A DNA stretch of 64,000 nucleotides from Rhodospirillales bacterium Ga0074136 (GCA_001464375.1 LNEW01000145.1:124001-188000); one strand, 5' to 3'. Positions 1 to 9,612 are shown, numbered from the stretch's first letter. Numbers and translations: made by a program. The notes: generated by a model not told the origin, from the sequence alone.

Positions 1-73
1 GATATTGATGAGCTTGCGGTGGCCACGGCTCAGGCGGCCTTGGGTGGGCGTTGCAGGGTTTCGTTGGTGGGCT

Positions 74-181
74 GTGCTGCGGCGGGTACGCCATGGAGGC
101 AAGCACGTCGTCCTCGCTGTCGTCCATCAGCTGGCCGAGTTTCGGCCAGCGGGGTCGGAACTGGTCAGCCACGTGGCGCCA
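74..181 (-). pseudogene. IS256-family transposase C-terminal fragment
   Basis: Read on the minus strand from 181 down to 74, the frame gives WRHVADQFRPRWPKLGQLMD followed by a short stretch ending DDVLASMAYPPQH. This resembles the region of IS256/Mutator transposases just before the conserved HSTNPLERLN block (family pattern W-R-x-V-A-D-x-x-R-x-R-F-P-K-L, then a D/E-rich piece and a PxxH motif). The expected HSTNPLERLN continuation is not readable below 74, and no start, DDE residues or inverted terminal repeats are visible, so this is a decayed scrap rather than an active element. It may mark the border of a rearranged region. The rest of 1-303 shows nothing else I can support. Confidence 0.45.
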
Positions 182-303
182 TGTCGGCCACCGCGGATGC
201 CACCCGCGCGCGCCCGTGGGGTCGGAGAGATCGCCGCCGCGTCTTGATCGGTCGCGACGGACAACGGCAAAGTCCGCGGAGACAACGGAAGGACCACGCG
301 TGC

Positions 304-1545
304 ATGCCTCCATCGGCGATCGTGCTGGGCGCGGGAATGGTCGGTGTCTCGGTGGCGCTTCACCTGCGCCGGCGCGGCTACGACGTCATGCTGGTGGACC
401 GGCAGCCACCAGGGCTCGGTGCATCCTTCGGCAATGGCGGGCTGATCCAGCGCGAGGCGGTCTATCCCCATCCCTTTCCGCGGGCGATGGCGGAACTGCT
501 GCGGATCGCGAAGAACCAGTCGATCGACGCGGCCTATCATCCCCTGGCCCTGCCGGGCTTCGTCTCGCCGCTGCTGCGCTACTGGTGGCATTCCGAACCG
601 GCGCGCTACCTGAACGCGGTGCAGGCCTATTCACGCCTGATCGTCACCTGCCTTGACGAGCACCTGGCCCTCGCACGCGGCACGGACGCCATGCCGCTGC
701 TGCGGCCGATCGGCTGGATGCGCCTGTTTGCCGACCAGCGGCGGCTGGATACCGCCGTGGCGCAGGCGGAGGTCGCGCGCCGCGACCATGACGTGAACTT
801 CCTGGCCCTGGATGGTCGCGGGCTGGCGGCGGCGGAACCGCATCTGCTGGTCGCGCGCGCCGGCGCGATCCACTGGACCGATCCCTTTTCCGTCAGCGAT
901 CCACACGCCCTCACGATGTCCTATGCACGGCAGTTCGGCGCAGCGGGCGGTGGCCTGGCCCTGGGCGACGCCGCGACCTTGCAGCGGACGCCGTCGGGCT
1001 GGCGCGTGCAGACCGCCGATGGCCCGGCCGATGCGGCGGAGGTCGTAATCGCGCTCGGCGCCGCGGCGGGCGAGGTGACGCAGCGTTTCGGCTACGCGCC
1101 GCCGCTGTTTGGCAAGCGCGGCTATCACATGCACTACGGGCTGCGCGGCAATGCCGTGCTGAACCATCCCGTGCTGGATACCGACAGCGGGTTCCTCCTG
1201 GCCCCGATGCGCGCGGGTATCAGGCTCACCACCGGTGCCGAGTTCGCCCGCATCGACGCGCCGCCCACGCCGGTGCAGCTCGAACGCGCCGAACCCGTGG
1301 CGCGGGAACTGCTGCCCTTGGCCGAACGCGTCGACACCAAGCCCTGGATGGGCGTGCGCCCCTGCACGCCGGACATGCTGCCTGTCATCGGCCGCCTCCC
1401 GGGGCAGCAGGGCGCCTGGTGCGCCTTCGGTCACGCCCACCAGGGGCTGACGCTTGGTCCGACGACCGGCAGGCTGCTGGCGGAGATGATGACGGGCGAG
1501 CTGCCCTTCACCGACCCCGAACCGTATCGTGCCGAGCGCTTCTAG
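304..1545 (+). CDS. FAD-dependent oxidoreductase, DadA/DAO family
   Basis: This 413-residue protein is probably a D-amino acid dehydrogenase-like or other amine/imino-acid-oxidising flavoprotein. The N-terminus has a Rossmann FAD motif, GAGMVG, at residues 9-14 within a typical beta-alpha-beta, followed by an acidic strand end (LVDR). The C-terminus has the second FAD-contacting segment GHAHQGLTLGPTTG. Length fits DadA (about 415-430). An open frame continues upstream to position 19, but it is arginine-rich and unlike the family, so I chose ATG 304, four codons before the Rossmann strand. Its stop overlaps the stop of the convergent amidase by 4 nt. Nearby amidase and aminotransferase genes suggest use of an amino acid or amide, but the substrate is unknown. 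Confidence 0.85.
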   Translation: MPPSAIVLGAGMVGVSVALHLRRRGYDVMLVDRQPPGLGASFGNGGLIQREAVYPHPFPRAMAELLRIAKNQSIDAAYHPLALPGFVSPLLRYWWHSEPARYLNAVQAYSRLIVTCLDEHLALARGTDAMPLLRPIGWMRLFADQRRLDTAVAQAEVARRDHDVNFLALDGRGLAAAEPHLLVARAGAIHWTDPFSVSDPHALTMSYARQFGAAGGGLALGDAATLQRTPSGWRVQTADGPADAAEVVIALGAAAGEVTQRFGYAPPLFGKRGYHMHYGLRGNAVLNHPVLDTDSGFLLAPMRAGIRLTTGAEFARIDAPPTPVQLERAEPVARELLPLAERVDTKPWMGVRPCTPDMLPVIGRLPGQQGAWCAFGHAHQGLTLGPTTGRLLAEMMTGELPFTDPEPYRAERF

Positions 1546-2981
1546 GCGGCCTCCGGCCTGTACTGAGCCCAGGGTCGCGCACGCTCCAGAAGCGCTCCGA
1601 TGCGCAGCACATCCGCCTCCGCGCCCCAGCGCCCCACCACCTGCACGGCGGTGGGCAGGCCATCGGCGCCGAAGCCGGAGGGCAGCGACACCGTGGGATG
1701 GCCCGTCAGGTTGAAGGGATATTGCGGCGACGTCCAACCTTGGCGCGTGATGCCGCAAGCCACGCCATCCACCATAACCGCGTCATTCGCCGCGTCGAAG
1801 GCCGCCGGCAACGCGGTGCGCGTCATCGTCGGCATCACCAGCATGTCGTATCGGTCGAACAGCGCCTGCACCGCGCGGAACAGCCGCGTGCGGGCAAACT
1901 GCGCATTGCGGAAATCGGCCAGGGTGAACTGCGCGCCGCGTTCCATGAAGGCCAGCGTGACCGGGTCCATGCGGTCCCGCCATTCGGGGAGGAACGGCGC
2001 GCAGAAGACGGCGAAGTTGGCCTGGTACAGCACGCGGCCTTCGTATTCGATCCAGTCGATCGCGTCGTCCACCTCCTCGACCACCGCGCCCATCGCCGCC
2101 CAGGCATCGAGCGCGGCGCGGGTATTCGCCGCCACATCCGCCGCGACGCGCGGATTGGCGCAGCGCGGCACGGTGCCGATGCGCAGGCCCGACAGGTCCT
2201 CGCCCATCAATCCGGGCGACAGGGGCCGGGCCGCAGCCGCGCCGCCGAGGCTCCAGGGGTCTCGTGCACTCGGGCCCGCCAGCACCGCGTGCATCAGCGC
2301 CGCATCCGTGACGGTGCGTGCGAGCGGCCCCGCATAGGTGTTGTTGCCGAAGGCATCGCGCGCCGTATCCGCCGGCACCGCGCCCAGAGTCGGCTTCAGC
2401 CCGACCAGGCCGCAGCAGGCCGCCGGCCCGCGGATCGACCCCGCGCCGTCGGTGCCCAGGCCGAGCGGCGCAAGCCCCGATGCGACCGCCGCGGCCGCGC
2501 CGCCCGATGACCCGCCGGAGGTGCGCTCAAGGTTCCAGGGGTTGCGGGTGACGCCGAAGGATGGTCCGTCGGTCAGCCCCTTGACGCCGAATTCCGGCGT
2601 CGTGGTCTTGCCGATGATGATGGCGCCCGCCGCCCGCAGCCGCGCGACCAGCACATCGTCCTTCGTGGCCGGCTTCGCCTGCGCGTGGATCGCCGAACCA
2701 TGTGTCGTGCGCATCCCGGCGACATCCAGCAGGTCCTTGATGTGGATCGGCACGCCGTGCAGCGGGCCAAGGGGGACGCCGGCCATCACGGCGCGCTCGG
2801 CCTGCGCGGCATCCTGGCGCGCCTGCTCCTGCGCGACGGCCACGAAGCAGTTCAGCCGCGGCTGCGCGCGCCCGACCGCCGCCAGCACCGCATCGACATA
2901 CTCGACAGGCGACAGACGCCGGGTGCGGATCAGCGCGGCGGCGCGCGTGGCGGACATGAACAGCAGGTCGTCGGTGGACAT
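1542..2981 (-). CDS. Amidase, amidase-signature (AS) family
   Basis: 479 residues, the usual length for amidase-signature hydrolases (GatA/AtzE/amidase type), which hydrolyse amides through a Ser-cisSer-Lys triad. The triad is visible: Lys82 in HIKDLLD, the GGSSGG motif at 156-161, and Ser182 in GTDGAGSIRG. The start is ATG 2981 (MSTDDLLF); the upstream in-frame extension is low-complexity. No gatB or gatC is adjacent, so it is probably a catabolic amidase rather than the tRNA amidotransferase subunit. No signal peptide, so cytoplasmic. It is transcribed towards the FAD oxidoreductase and divergently from the aminotransferase at 3064, with 82 bp between them. Substrate cannot be deduced. Confidence 0.88.
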   Translation of the reverse strand: MSTDDLLFMSATRAAALIRTRRLSPVEYVDAVLAAVGRAQPRLNCFVAVAQEQARQDAAQAERAVMAGVPLGPLHGVPIHIKDLLDVAGMRTTHGSAIHAQAKPATKDDVLVARLRAAGAIIIGKTTTPEFGVKGLTDGPSFGVTRNPWNLERTSGGSSGGAAAAVASGLAPLGLGTDGAGSIRGPAACCGLVGLKPTLGAVPADTARDAFGNNTYAGPLARTVTDAALMHAVLAGPSARDPWSLGGAAAARPLSPGLMGEDLSGLRIGTVPRCANPRVAADVAANTRAALDAWAAMGAVVEEVDDAIDWIEYEGRVLYQANFAVFCAPFLPEWRDRMDPVTLAFMERGAQFTLADFRNAQFARTRLFRAVQALFDRYDMLVMPTMTRTALPAAFDAANDAVMVDGVACGITRQGWTSPQYPFNLTGHPTVSLPSGFGADGLPTAVQVVGRWGAEADVLRIGALLERARPWAQYRPEAA

Positions 2982-3063
2982 GGGTCTCTCCGGTTCGCCA
3001 GCGCGGCGTGGCGCAGGTCTGCGCGTGCCGTTAGAACAAGGCATTCAGACAACGAGACCCGCC

Positions 3064-4296
3064 ATGCCGCAAGACCGCGCCAACAGCATCGACGCAGCTC
3101 TGCGGGGGCGTGCCCGTCGTGTTGTTCCAGGCGGGCTGTGGGGGCATCTCAATGCCGCCAACCTGCCCGAAGGCTATCCGCAATTCTTCGCCGCCGCCGA
3201 GGGCTGCCGGCTGCGCGACGCGGATGGCCGGGAGTTCGTCGACCTGATGTGCGCCTGGGGGCCGATGGTGCTCGGCTATCGCCACCCGGCGGTCGAGGAA
3301 GCGGCGCGCCATCAGGCCGAACAGGGCGACGCGATGAACGGCCCCGCGCCGGTGCTGGTCGAACTCGCCGAGACGCTGGTCGAGATGATCCCGCACGCCG
3401 ACTGGTGCCTGTTCGAGAAGAACGGCACCGATGCCACCACGGCCTGCGTGACGATCGCGCGGGCCGGTACGGGGCGGCGCAAGGTGCTGGTGGCGCGTGG
3501 ATCATACCACGGCGCCGCGCCGTGGTGCACGCCGTCGCTGGCCGGCGTCACCACCGAGGACCGCGCCCATCTCCTGCACTTCGACTACAACGACGCGGCT
3601 TCGCTGCAGGCGGCGGCGGAGGAGGCGAAGGGCGACCTGGCCGCGGTGATCGTGACAGCCTTTCGCCACGACATGGGGCGCGATCTCGAACTGCCCGACC
3701 CTGACTTCGCGCAGGCGGCGCGCGGCATCTGCGACGCGACAGGCGCGGCGCTGGTCCTGGATGATGTGCGGGCAGGCTTCCGGCTGCACCTGGGTGGGTC
3801 GTGGGAGACCATCGGCGTGCGCCCGGACCTCGCGGCCTACAGCAAGGCGATCGCCAATGGGCATGCGCTGTCGGCGGTCACCGGCAATGACGCCTTCCGC
3901 GACGCCGCGACGCGCATCTACACCACGGGGTCCTTCTGGTGCGCGGCGGTGCCGATGGCGGCGGCGGTGGCGACGCTCACGGAGCTGCGGCGCATGGACG
4001 GCCCCGCGCATATGCGCGCGATGGGAGAACGCCTGCGCGCGGGGCTGGATGCGCTGGCGGCGCGGCATGGCATCGGCATCCGCCAGAGCGGCCCGCCGCA
4101 GATGCCGTTGATGCTGTTCGCCGATGATCCCGACTGGCGGCGCGGCTCAGCGTTCTGCGCGGCCGCGCTGCGCGCCGGGGCGTATTTCCACCCGAAGCAC
4201 AACATGTTCCTGTCGTGTGCGCATGCGCCGGCCGACATCGACGTCGCCTTGCAGGCCGCCGATGAGGGCTTCGCCGCGGTCGCGCGGATGGGCTGA
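3064..4296 (+). CDS. Class III PLP-dependent aminotransferase
   Basis: 410 residues related to the glutamate-1-semialdehyde aminomutase / omega-aminotransferase group. The PLP Schiff-base lysine is Lys261 in YSKAIANG. The acidic LDDVRAGFR segment (232-240) supplies the Asp that contacts the pyridine nitrogen, and GSYHG (146-150) is the typical phosphate-side loop. ATG 3064 is chosen because the family homology starts there (about residue 20, VPGGLWG); the longer upstream frame lies opposite the amidase gene. It ends 4 bp before the convergent penicillin-acylase gene. It is not near other haem genes, so a catabolic aminotransferase is more likely than hemL. Exact donor unknown. Confidence 0.87.
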   Translation: MPQDRANSIDAALRGRARRVVPGGLWGHLNAANLPEGYPQFFAAAEGCRLRDADGREFVDLMCAWGPMVLGYRHPAVEEAARHQAEQGDAMNGPAPVLVELAETLVEMIPHADWCLFEKNGTDATTACVTIARAGTGRRKVLVARGSYHGAAPWCTPSLAGVTTEDRAHLLHFDYNDAASLQAAAEEAKGDLAAVIVTAFRHDMGRDLELPDPDFAQAARGICDATGAALVLDDVRAGFRLHLGGSWETIGVRPDLAAYSKAIANGHALSAVTGNDAFRDAATRIYTTGSFWCAAVPMAAAVATLTELRRMDGPAHMRAMGERLRAGLDALAARHGIGIRQSGPPQMPLMLFADDPDWRRGSAFCAAALRAGAYFHPKHNMFLSCAHAPADIDVALQAADEGFAAVARMG

Positions 4297-4300
4297 CGCG

Positions 4301-6589
4301 TCAGCGCGGCTGCAGCGATTGCCGCGCGATCGCCGAGGCCGCGATGCCATCCCAGCCGTAGCGCATGGGCGTCAGCCGCGCCTCGGCCCAGGTCGCGTGC
4401 TGGTCGGCATAATGCGGGCTGCCGGGATGGCCCGAAGCACCGTGGAAGACGGTCCAGCGCGAATTCTCCCAGGCGCCGACATCGAAGGCGTAGCGTGCCA
4501 AGGCGCCGTAGGTCGCGCGCGGCCCGCCGGAAGGCAGCAGCCCATTGGCGAAGACCGTGTCGCCATCGCCGCCGATGGCGTGCGCCGGCGGGTCGAGCAG
4601 CGGCGCCGCGTCGGGAAATACCGCAGCAAGAGGATGGGCGAAGCGTGGCCGGTGCGCGTCGCCCCAGGCCTGCGCCGCGATAGGGTCGGTCGCGGCGGCG
4701 GACAGCGCGGCTTGCAACGCCTGTGTCCAGGTCCAGCCGCCCAGCAGCGACGCGTCGTCCGCGCGCAACAGCGCCGGCAGCGTCCACCACAGCTGGTTCA
4801 GCGGGACCACCCCGGGCGGCACGGCGAGCAGCGGGTCGCCCGCCAATCCGCCAAGGCCGCTGCGTTCCGCGAGGATGCGCGTCAGCGCCAGGCGCAGCGC
4901 GAAGTATCCGCTCGCGGCGAGGCTCTCCGCCACCATCCGCCCGTCCCAGGCGAGCAGCCTGTCGCGCAGCATGGCCGCCGCCGCGTCGTCTGGCGCGCGC
5001 AACGCGGCCAGATGCTCGCGCAACAGCAAGGCATTGGCCGAGAGCGTGTCGCCATGGATCGCCTCGGGCGCGATGCCCCGCTGCGCGAGCAGGGTGGTGA
5101 TCCGCCGCGCGCGGGTGGGCGGATGGCAGTCCGTGCAGAGGTAGTCGGCACCACCATCGGCGACGACGCGGTTGTTCGCGGTGACGATCACGCCGCCGGC
5201 CGGGTCGATCTGCCGTGGCATCGCCTCGAACGGAATCCAGCCCTGCCATTCATGCGCGCCGGTCCAGCCGGGCACCGGCAGCCAGCCATTCGCGCGCGGC
5301 CGCCGCGGCACCATGGCGCGCACCAGGTGGCCGATGCATCCCGCGATATCGGCGGCAACCAGGTTGTGGTCGATCAGGCCCCATCCTCGCGTCGCCTCGA
5401 ACAGCGCGGGAACGCTCGGCGCTCGCAGCATCCGCGGCAGGCAGTCGAAGGACAGGTCGGTCTCGGCGAATTGCACGGAACGCAGCGCCAGTGCGGTGCC
5501 GGTCGCCGGGTCGCCGGCGACGATGGGGCCGTGCGTGGTCTCGATGACCTCGATCTCGCGCGGGGCCGCGCCGCGAACGGCGATGGTCTCGCGGCGTCGC
5601 TGCACCGGCAGCCAGGCATCGCGGAACAGGTGATGTGCGGCGGTGTCATCGAAGCGTTCCACGAACAGGTCGTGGATGTCTACGAAGGCGTGCGTGACGC
5701 ACCAGGCGACGCGCCCGTTATGCGCGAAATGCGGGAAGCCCGGCACGCCGGGCACGGTCAGGCCGACGACGTCGAAGGTATCGCAGGCGAGATGCCCCTG
5801 CGCGTACATGTTGGGAATTTCAAGCACCCGATGCGGGTCGCCGGCGAGCAATGGCCGGCCGGTCGCGCTGCGCTCGGCCGACAACGCCCAGTTGTTGCTG
5901 CCGCCGCCCGCGGCATCGGGCGCGGCGCGGTCGAGCAGTGCCGCGATGCCTGGCGCGAGGTCGGCCAGCGTCGCGCTCCAGCGCGCCGCCTCCACGCCGG
6001 GCGGGATGCAGAGCAGGTCGATGCCGCCATCCTCGTAGCGCAGCTTCGCGGCCTGGTCCGCGCCCACCAGCGGCAGCGCCGCGGCGCGCCAGAGCTTGAA
6101 CCAGACCGACCCCATCAGCAGCCCGAGACGCCGCATCACCGCGATCGGGTGCCAGGCTTCCCAGCGCAGCGGCGTGGCGCCGAGCAGCGCGTATTCCACC
6201 GCCGGCGATACGCCGGAATCGACGAAGGCATTCACCCCCGCGACATAGGCTTCCAGCATCCCGCGCGCCTCGGCGCCGAGGGCGCCGAAGTCGCGCCGGC
6301 AAGCGGCCTCCATGCCAAGGCGACGGCACAGCACGTCCATCTCGGCCGCCGGCGCGCCGAGCCATTCGGCGCTGCGGCCGAGCGCGCGGCGCAGGTTGAG
6401 CTCCATCTGGAACAGCCGGTCCTGCGCGTGCACGAAGCCTTGCGCGAGGAAGGCATCGTGCTGCCCGCGTGCGCGGATGTGCGGGATGCCCTCGGGGTCG
6501 CGGAACGCCTCGACGGCATCGGACAGTCCGGCGACGCGCAGCGTGCCGGTGAGTGGCGGCAGCGCCGCGCGCAAGGTTTCAGGCGTCAT
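4301..6589 (-). CDS. Penicillin acylase family (Ntn) hydrolase
   Basis: 762 residues, the size of penicillin/acyl-homoserine-lactone acylases, which are made as precursors and self-cleave to alpha and beta chains. The expected nucleophile at the start of the beta chain is Ser231 in GGGSNNWALS, followed by the usual GRPLLAGDPH. The alpha-chain opening DPEGIPHIRA and the AQDRLFQMEL motif are also typical. Unlike most relatives it shows no signal peptide (MTPETLRAAL), so it may act in the cytoplasm. ATG 6589 overlaps the stop of the upstream solute-binding protein gene (ATGA), so the two are translationally coupled and likely work on one substrate, for example an imported N-acyl compound or peptide. 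Specificity is inference. Confidence 0.88.
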   Translation of the reverse strand: MTPETLRAALPPLTGTLRVAGLSDAVEAFRDPEGIPHIRARGQHDAFLAQGFVHAQDRLFQMELNLRRALGRSAEWLGAPAAEMDVLCRRLGMEAACRRDFGALGAEARGMLEAYVAGVNAFVDSGVSPAVEYALLGATPLRWEAWHPIAVMRRLGLLMGSVWFKLWRAAALPLVGADQAAKLRYEDGGIDLLCIPPGVEAARWSATLADLAPGIAALLDRAAPDAAGGGSNNWALSAERSATGRPLLAGDPHRVLEIPNMYAQGHLACDTFDVVGLTVPGVPGFPHFAHNGRVAWCVTHAFVDIHDLFVERFDDTAAHHLFRDAWLPVQRRRETIAVRGAAPREIEVIETTHGPIVAGDPATGTALALRSVQFAETDLSFDCLPRMLRAPSVPALFEATRGWGLIDHNLVAADIAGCIGHLVRAMVPRRPRANGWLPVPGWTGAHEWQGWIPFEAMPRQIDPAGGVIVTANNRVVADGGADYLCTDCHPPTRARRITTLLAQRGIAPEAIHGDTLSANALLLREHLAALRAPDDAAAAMLRDRLLAWDGRMVAESLAASGYFALRLALTRILAERSGLGGLAGDPLLAVPPGVVPLNQLWWTLPALLRADDASLLGGWTWTQALQAALSAAATDPIAAQAWGDAHRPRFAHPLAAVFPDAAPLLDPPAHAIGGDGDTVFANGLLPSGGPRATYGALARYAFDVGAWENSRWTVFHGASGHPGSPHYADQHATWAEARLTPMRYGWDGIAASAIARQSLQPR

Positions 6590-8163
6590 GCGGCGAGGTC
6601 GACTTCCCAGAACATCGGGTAGGAGGACTGGATCATGTTGTTCAGCGTCGTGCGGTAGCCGGCCGGGATGGTGAACTGGCCCCACATCACCGCGGGCGTC
6701 AGGTCATAGGCGATGGTCTGGATCTCGGCCGCGACGCGGGCGCGCGCGGCTTCGTCCTCGGCGCGGGCGAAGGATTGCAACAGCGCGGGAATGCGGTCGT
6801 CGCAGGACCAGCCAGGGAAGTCCGCGCAGGTCGACGCCACGTAGAAATGCGTGAGCGGGGAGAACATGTCCGTCCCGTTCGAATAGACCGAGAACATCGA
6901 CCAGCCATCGCGCCGCACGCGCCGCGCCAGCACCGTGCCCCAGTCCATCACCTGCTGGTCCACGTTGAAGCCCGCGAGCTTCATGTTCTGCACCAGCACC
7001 ATCGAGGCGGTCTGGCTGATCGACCCTGCGACCTCCATGGCGATGACCGGTTCGCCACGGTAGCCGGCGGCGCGCAGTTCCGCGCGCGCGGCATCGATGT
7101 CGATGCGCGCGCCGGAACCGCCCGCAGTCGACGAATACGGTGCGTCGCACATCCAGAAGGATGGGCATTGCGGCGCGCGGAAACGTTCGGGCACGCCGAT
7201 CGCCGTGAGGACCGCCTGCTGGTCCGCAAGCTTCCACAGCACGCGTCGGATCGCTGGGTTGTCGAAGGGCGCGACCGCGTGATTCAGTCGGAAATTGCCC
7301 TGGAACTGGTGCAGCCCGCCCAGGCCGAGCAGCCGCACGCCGCGTGCGCGTTCGAGACGCGGCAGCAGGTCGAAGGGCAGGTACTGCATATAGTGGATCT
7401 CGCCCTGCATCAGGGCCGCCGCACCCGTCACCTGGTCGGGCATGACGCGCAGGTTCAGCTGGTCGATCTTCACGCGCTTGCCGCCGGCCAGGAAGTTCGG
7501 CGGCTCCGCGCGCGGCACGTAGTCGGCGAAGCGTTCCAGCACCATGACATTGCCCGGACGCCAGAGGTCGGGGCGGAAGCGGAAGGGGCCGGAGCCGACG
7601 ATCTCGGTGATGCGCTGGGTGTTCGGCACGCGCGCCAGGCGTTCGGGCATCATCACCGGCAGCGGCGCGTTGGGCTTGCCCAGCACCTGCAGCAGCAGCG
7701 GGAAGGGTTCCTTCAGCACCAGCACGAAGGTCCGCGCGTCGGTCGCCTCCAGCGACGCGGTGGCCGCCTGCAACATGCGCCCCAGCGGATCGCGCGGCGC
7801 CCAGCGATTCAACGAGAGCACGCATTCCGCCGCCGTGACCGGCGCGCCGTCGTGCCATTTCAGCCCGTCGCGCAGGCGGAACCGCCAGGTCAGGCGGTCG
7901 GCCGACATCTCCCATGCCTCGACCATCTGTGGCCGGATCTGGCCGCGATCATCCATGGCGAACAGCGTGTCGAACACGTGCGTCGCGAAGGTGCGCGTGA
8001 TGGCCGCGGTGATGACATGCGGGTCGAGGATGACGACCTCGGATTCCAGCACGATGTCCAGCGCCCTGGCGGCGCGCGCCTCGGGCGGGCGGATGATGCC
8101 GGAGGCGGCGAGTGCCGCCCCGCCGGCCAGGACGCCTCGGCGGCCCGTGGTTGGTTGCTGCAT
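6586..8163 (-). CDS. ABC transporter substrate-binding protein, family 5 (peptide type)
   Basis: 525 residues, matching the DppA/OppA/NikA family. The N-terminus has a Tat-like signal (GRRGVLAGGAALAAS, cleavage probably after AARA near 33). The mature part has family features: a cluster-5 segment near LRDGLKWHDGAPVTA at about 100 and a C-terminal domain ending with a beta-strand that pairs back. No permease or ATPase genes accompany it here, so it either serves a transporter encoded elsewhere or is an orphan. It sits between prpF (213 bp upstream) and the acylase homologue, with which it shares a 4-nt overlap. The likely ligand is a peptide or an N-acylated compound handled by that acylase. 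Confidence 0.88.
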   Translation of the reverse strand: MQQPTTGRRGVLAGGAALAASGIIRPPEARAARALDIVLESEVVILDPHVITAAITRTFATHVFDTLFAMDDRGQIRPQMVEAWEMSADRLTWRFRLRDGLKWHDGAPVTAAECVLSLNRWAPRDPLGRMLQAATASLEATDARTFVLVLKEPFPLLLQVLGKPNAPLPVMMPERLARVPNTQRITEIVGSGPFRFRPDLWRPGNVMVLERFADYVPRAEPPNFLAGGKRVKIDQLNLRVMPDQVTGAAALMQGEIHYMQYLPFDLLPRLERARGVRLLGLGGLHQFQGNFRLNHAVAPFDNPAIRRVLWKLADQQAVLTAIGVPERFRAPQCPSFWMCDAPYSSTAGGSGARIDIDAARAELRAAGYRGEPVIAMEVAGSISQTASMVLVQNMKLAGFNVDQQVMDWGTVLARRVRRDGWSMFSVYSNGTDMFSPLTHFYVASTCADFPGWSCDDRIPALLQSFARAEDEAARARVAAEIQTIAYDLTPAVMWGQFTIPAGYRTTLNNMIQSSYPMFWEVDLAA

Positions 8164-8376
8164 CTCCGCTCCCTCCGCGCTTGGAGAAGGCAGCGTAGCA
8201 GCCCGCTGCTGCCGCGCCAGCCTTGCGTTGGCGCAGCGTCACCCGGGCCCGACGGCCGCGGGCCTCGCGGTGGGCAATGCCGCCGCGCGGACGGCAACCG
8301 GGTCGGGCTATTCGCTGGCTTCAGGCCTCACCTGCCTGATCGCAACGCGCCGTATCGCGGCGGGGAGGGACGCGCC

Positions 8377-9558
8377 CTAGCCTTCGAAGGGAACGTGGAC
8401 CCAACCCTGCATCAGCACGCGTGCGCTGCGGCTCATGATGGCCTTGGTCACGGTCCACTGGCCGTCCACCTCGATCGCCTGAGAGCCGACGCGCAGGGTG
8501 CCTGACGGGTGGCCGAAGCAGACGGAACCGCGCTCGCCGCCGCCGGCCGCGAGGTTCACCAGGGTGCCTGGTATGGCGGCCGCGGTGGCGATGGCGACCG
8601 AGGCCGTGCCCATCATGGCGTGGTGCAACTTGCCCATCGACATCGCGCGCACCAGCAGGTCGACATCGCCGGCGCCGATCGCCTTGCCGCTGGAGGCGAC
8701 ATGCGCCTTCGGCCGCGCCACCCAGGCGACCTTCGGCGTATGCTGTCGTTGGGCGGCATCCTCGACCGCCTTGACCAGGCCCATGCGCAGCGCGCCATGC
8801 GCGCGGATGGTCTCCAGCCGGGCGAGCGCCGCCGGATCGCCGTTGATGTCGCCCTGCAGTTCGGCACCGTTGAAGCCGAGCGCATCGGCGTCGAGGAAGA
8901 TCGTCGGAATGCCGGAATCGATCATGGTCGCCTGGAATCTGCCGACGCCCGGCACCTCCAGCGTGTCCACGACATTGCCGGTGGGGAACATCGAGCCGCC
9001 GCCGCCCTCCTCGGCCGGGTTCATGAACTCGAGCCGGATCTCGGCCGCCGGGCAGGCCACGCCGTCGAGCTCGAAATCGCCCGTCTCCTGAACCTCGCCC
9101 GCGGTCATCGGCACGTGGGAGATGATGGTCTTGCCGATATTCGCCTGCCAGATGCGCACGACCGCGGTGCCGTCGCGCGGCACCCGCGTGGCATCGATCA
9201 GGCCGTTGCGGATCGCGAAGGGGCCGACGGCGGAGGTCAGGTTGCCGCAATTGCCGCTCCAGTCGACGAAGGGCTGGTCGATCGACACCTGGCCGAACAG
9301 GTAGTCCACATCATGATCCGGCCGCGTGCTGCGGCTCAGGATCACGGTCTTGCTGGTGCTGGAGGTGGCCGCGCCCATGCCGTCGGTCTGCTTGCCGTAG
9401 GGGTCGGGGCTGCCGATCACGCGCAACAGCAGCCTGTCGCGCGGCGCGCCCGGCACGCGCGCCGCCTCCGGCAGGTCGTCGAGCACGAAGAAGACGCCCT
9501 TGCTGGTGCCGCCGCGCATGTAGGTCGCCGGGATCTTGATCTGCGGAGCGTGGGCCAT
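8377..9558 (-). CDS. prpF: PrpF family isomerase (AcnD-accessory protein)
   Basis: 393 residues with the PrpF signature: the N-terminal RGGTSKGVFF motif (about 15-24) and SGNCGNLTSAVGP, which carries the conserved Cys of this diaminopimelate-epimerase-like fold. In other bacteria PrpF isomerises trans- to cis-2-methylaconitate so that AcnD can run the 2-methylcitrate cycle of propionate degradation. It lies 54 bp downstream of acnD on the same strand, the classic arrangement. Related 4-oxalomesaconate tautomerases share the fold, but the acnD partner supports prpF. The start ATG 9558 (MAHAPQIKIPATYMRGG) fits family N-termini. Confidence 0.93.
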   Translation of the reverse strand: MAHAPQIKIPATYMRGGTSKGVFFVLDDLPEAARVPGAPRDRLLLRVIGSPDPYGKQTDGMGAATSSTSKTVILSRSTRPDHDVDYLFGQVSIDQPFVDWSGNCGNLTSAVGPFAIRNGLIDATRVPRDGTAVVRIWQANIGKTIISHVPMTAGEVQETGDFELDGVACPAAEIRLEFMNPAEEGGGGSMFPTGNVVDTLEVPGVGRFQATMIDSGIPTIFLDADALGFNGAELQGDINGDPAALARLETIRAHGALRMGLVKAVEDAAQRQHTPKVAWVARPKAHVASSGKAIGAGDVDLLVRAMSMGKLHHAMMGTASVAIATAAAIPGTLVNLAAGGGERGSVCFGHPSGTLRVGSQAIEVDGQWTVTKAIMSRSARVLMQGWVHVPFEG

Positions 9559-9612
9559 CGTCGTTTCCTGCGGATGAAGTCGGTATCGTGCGCCGGCGCC
9601 GGCGCGGCGGTG

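Noticed and set aside
4124-6622. An 832-codon plus-strand open frame
   Set aside because: Antisense shadow of the penicillin-acylase gene; composition is Arg/Gln/His-rich and no motif is recognisable.
8164-8376. Possible gene or regulatory RNA between prpF and the peptide SBP
   Set aside because: One frame looks mildly protein-like near its end, but has no start, no ribosome site and no family resemblance; no stable hairpin with a T-tract seen.
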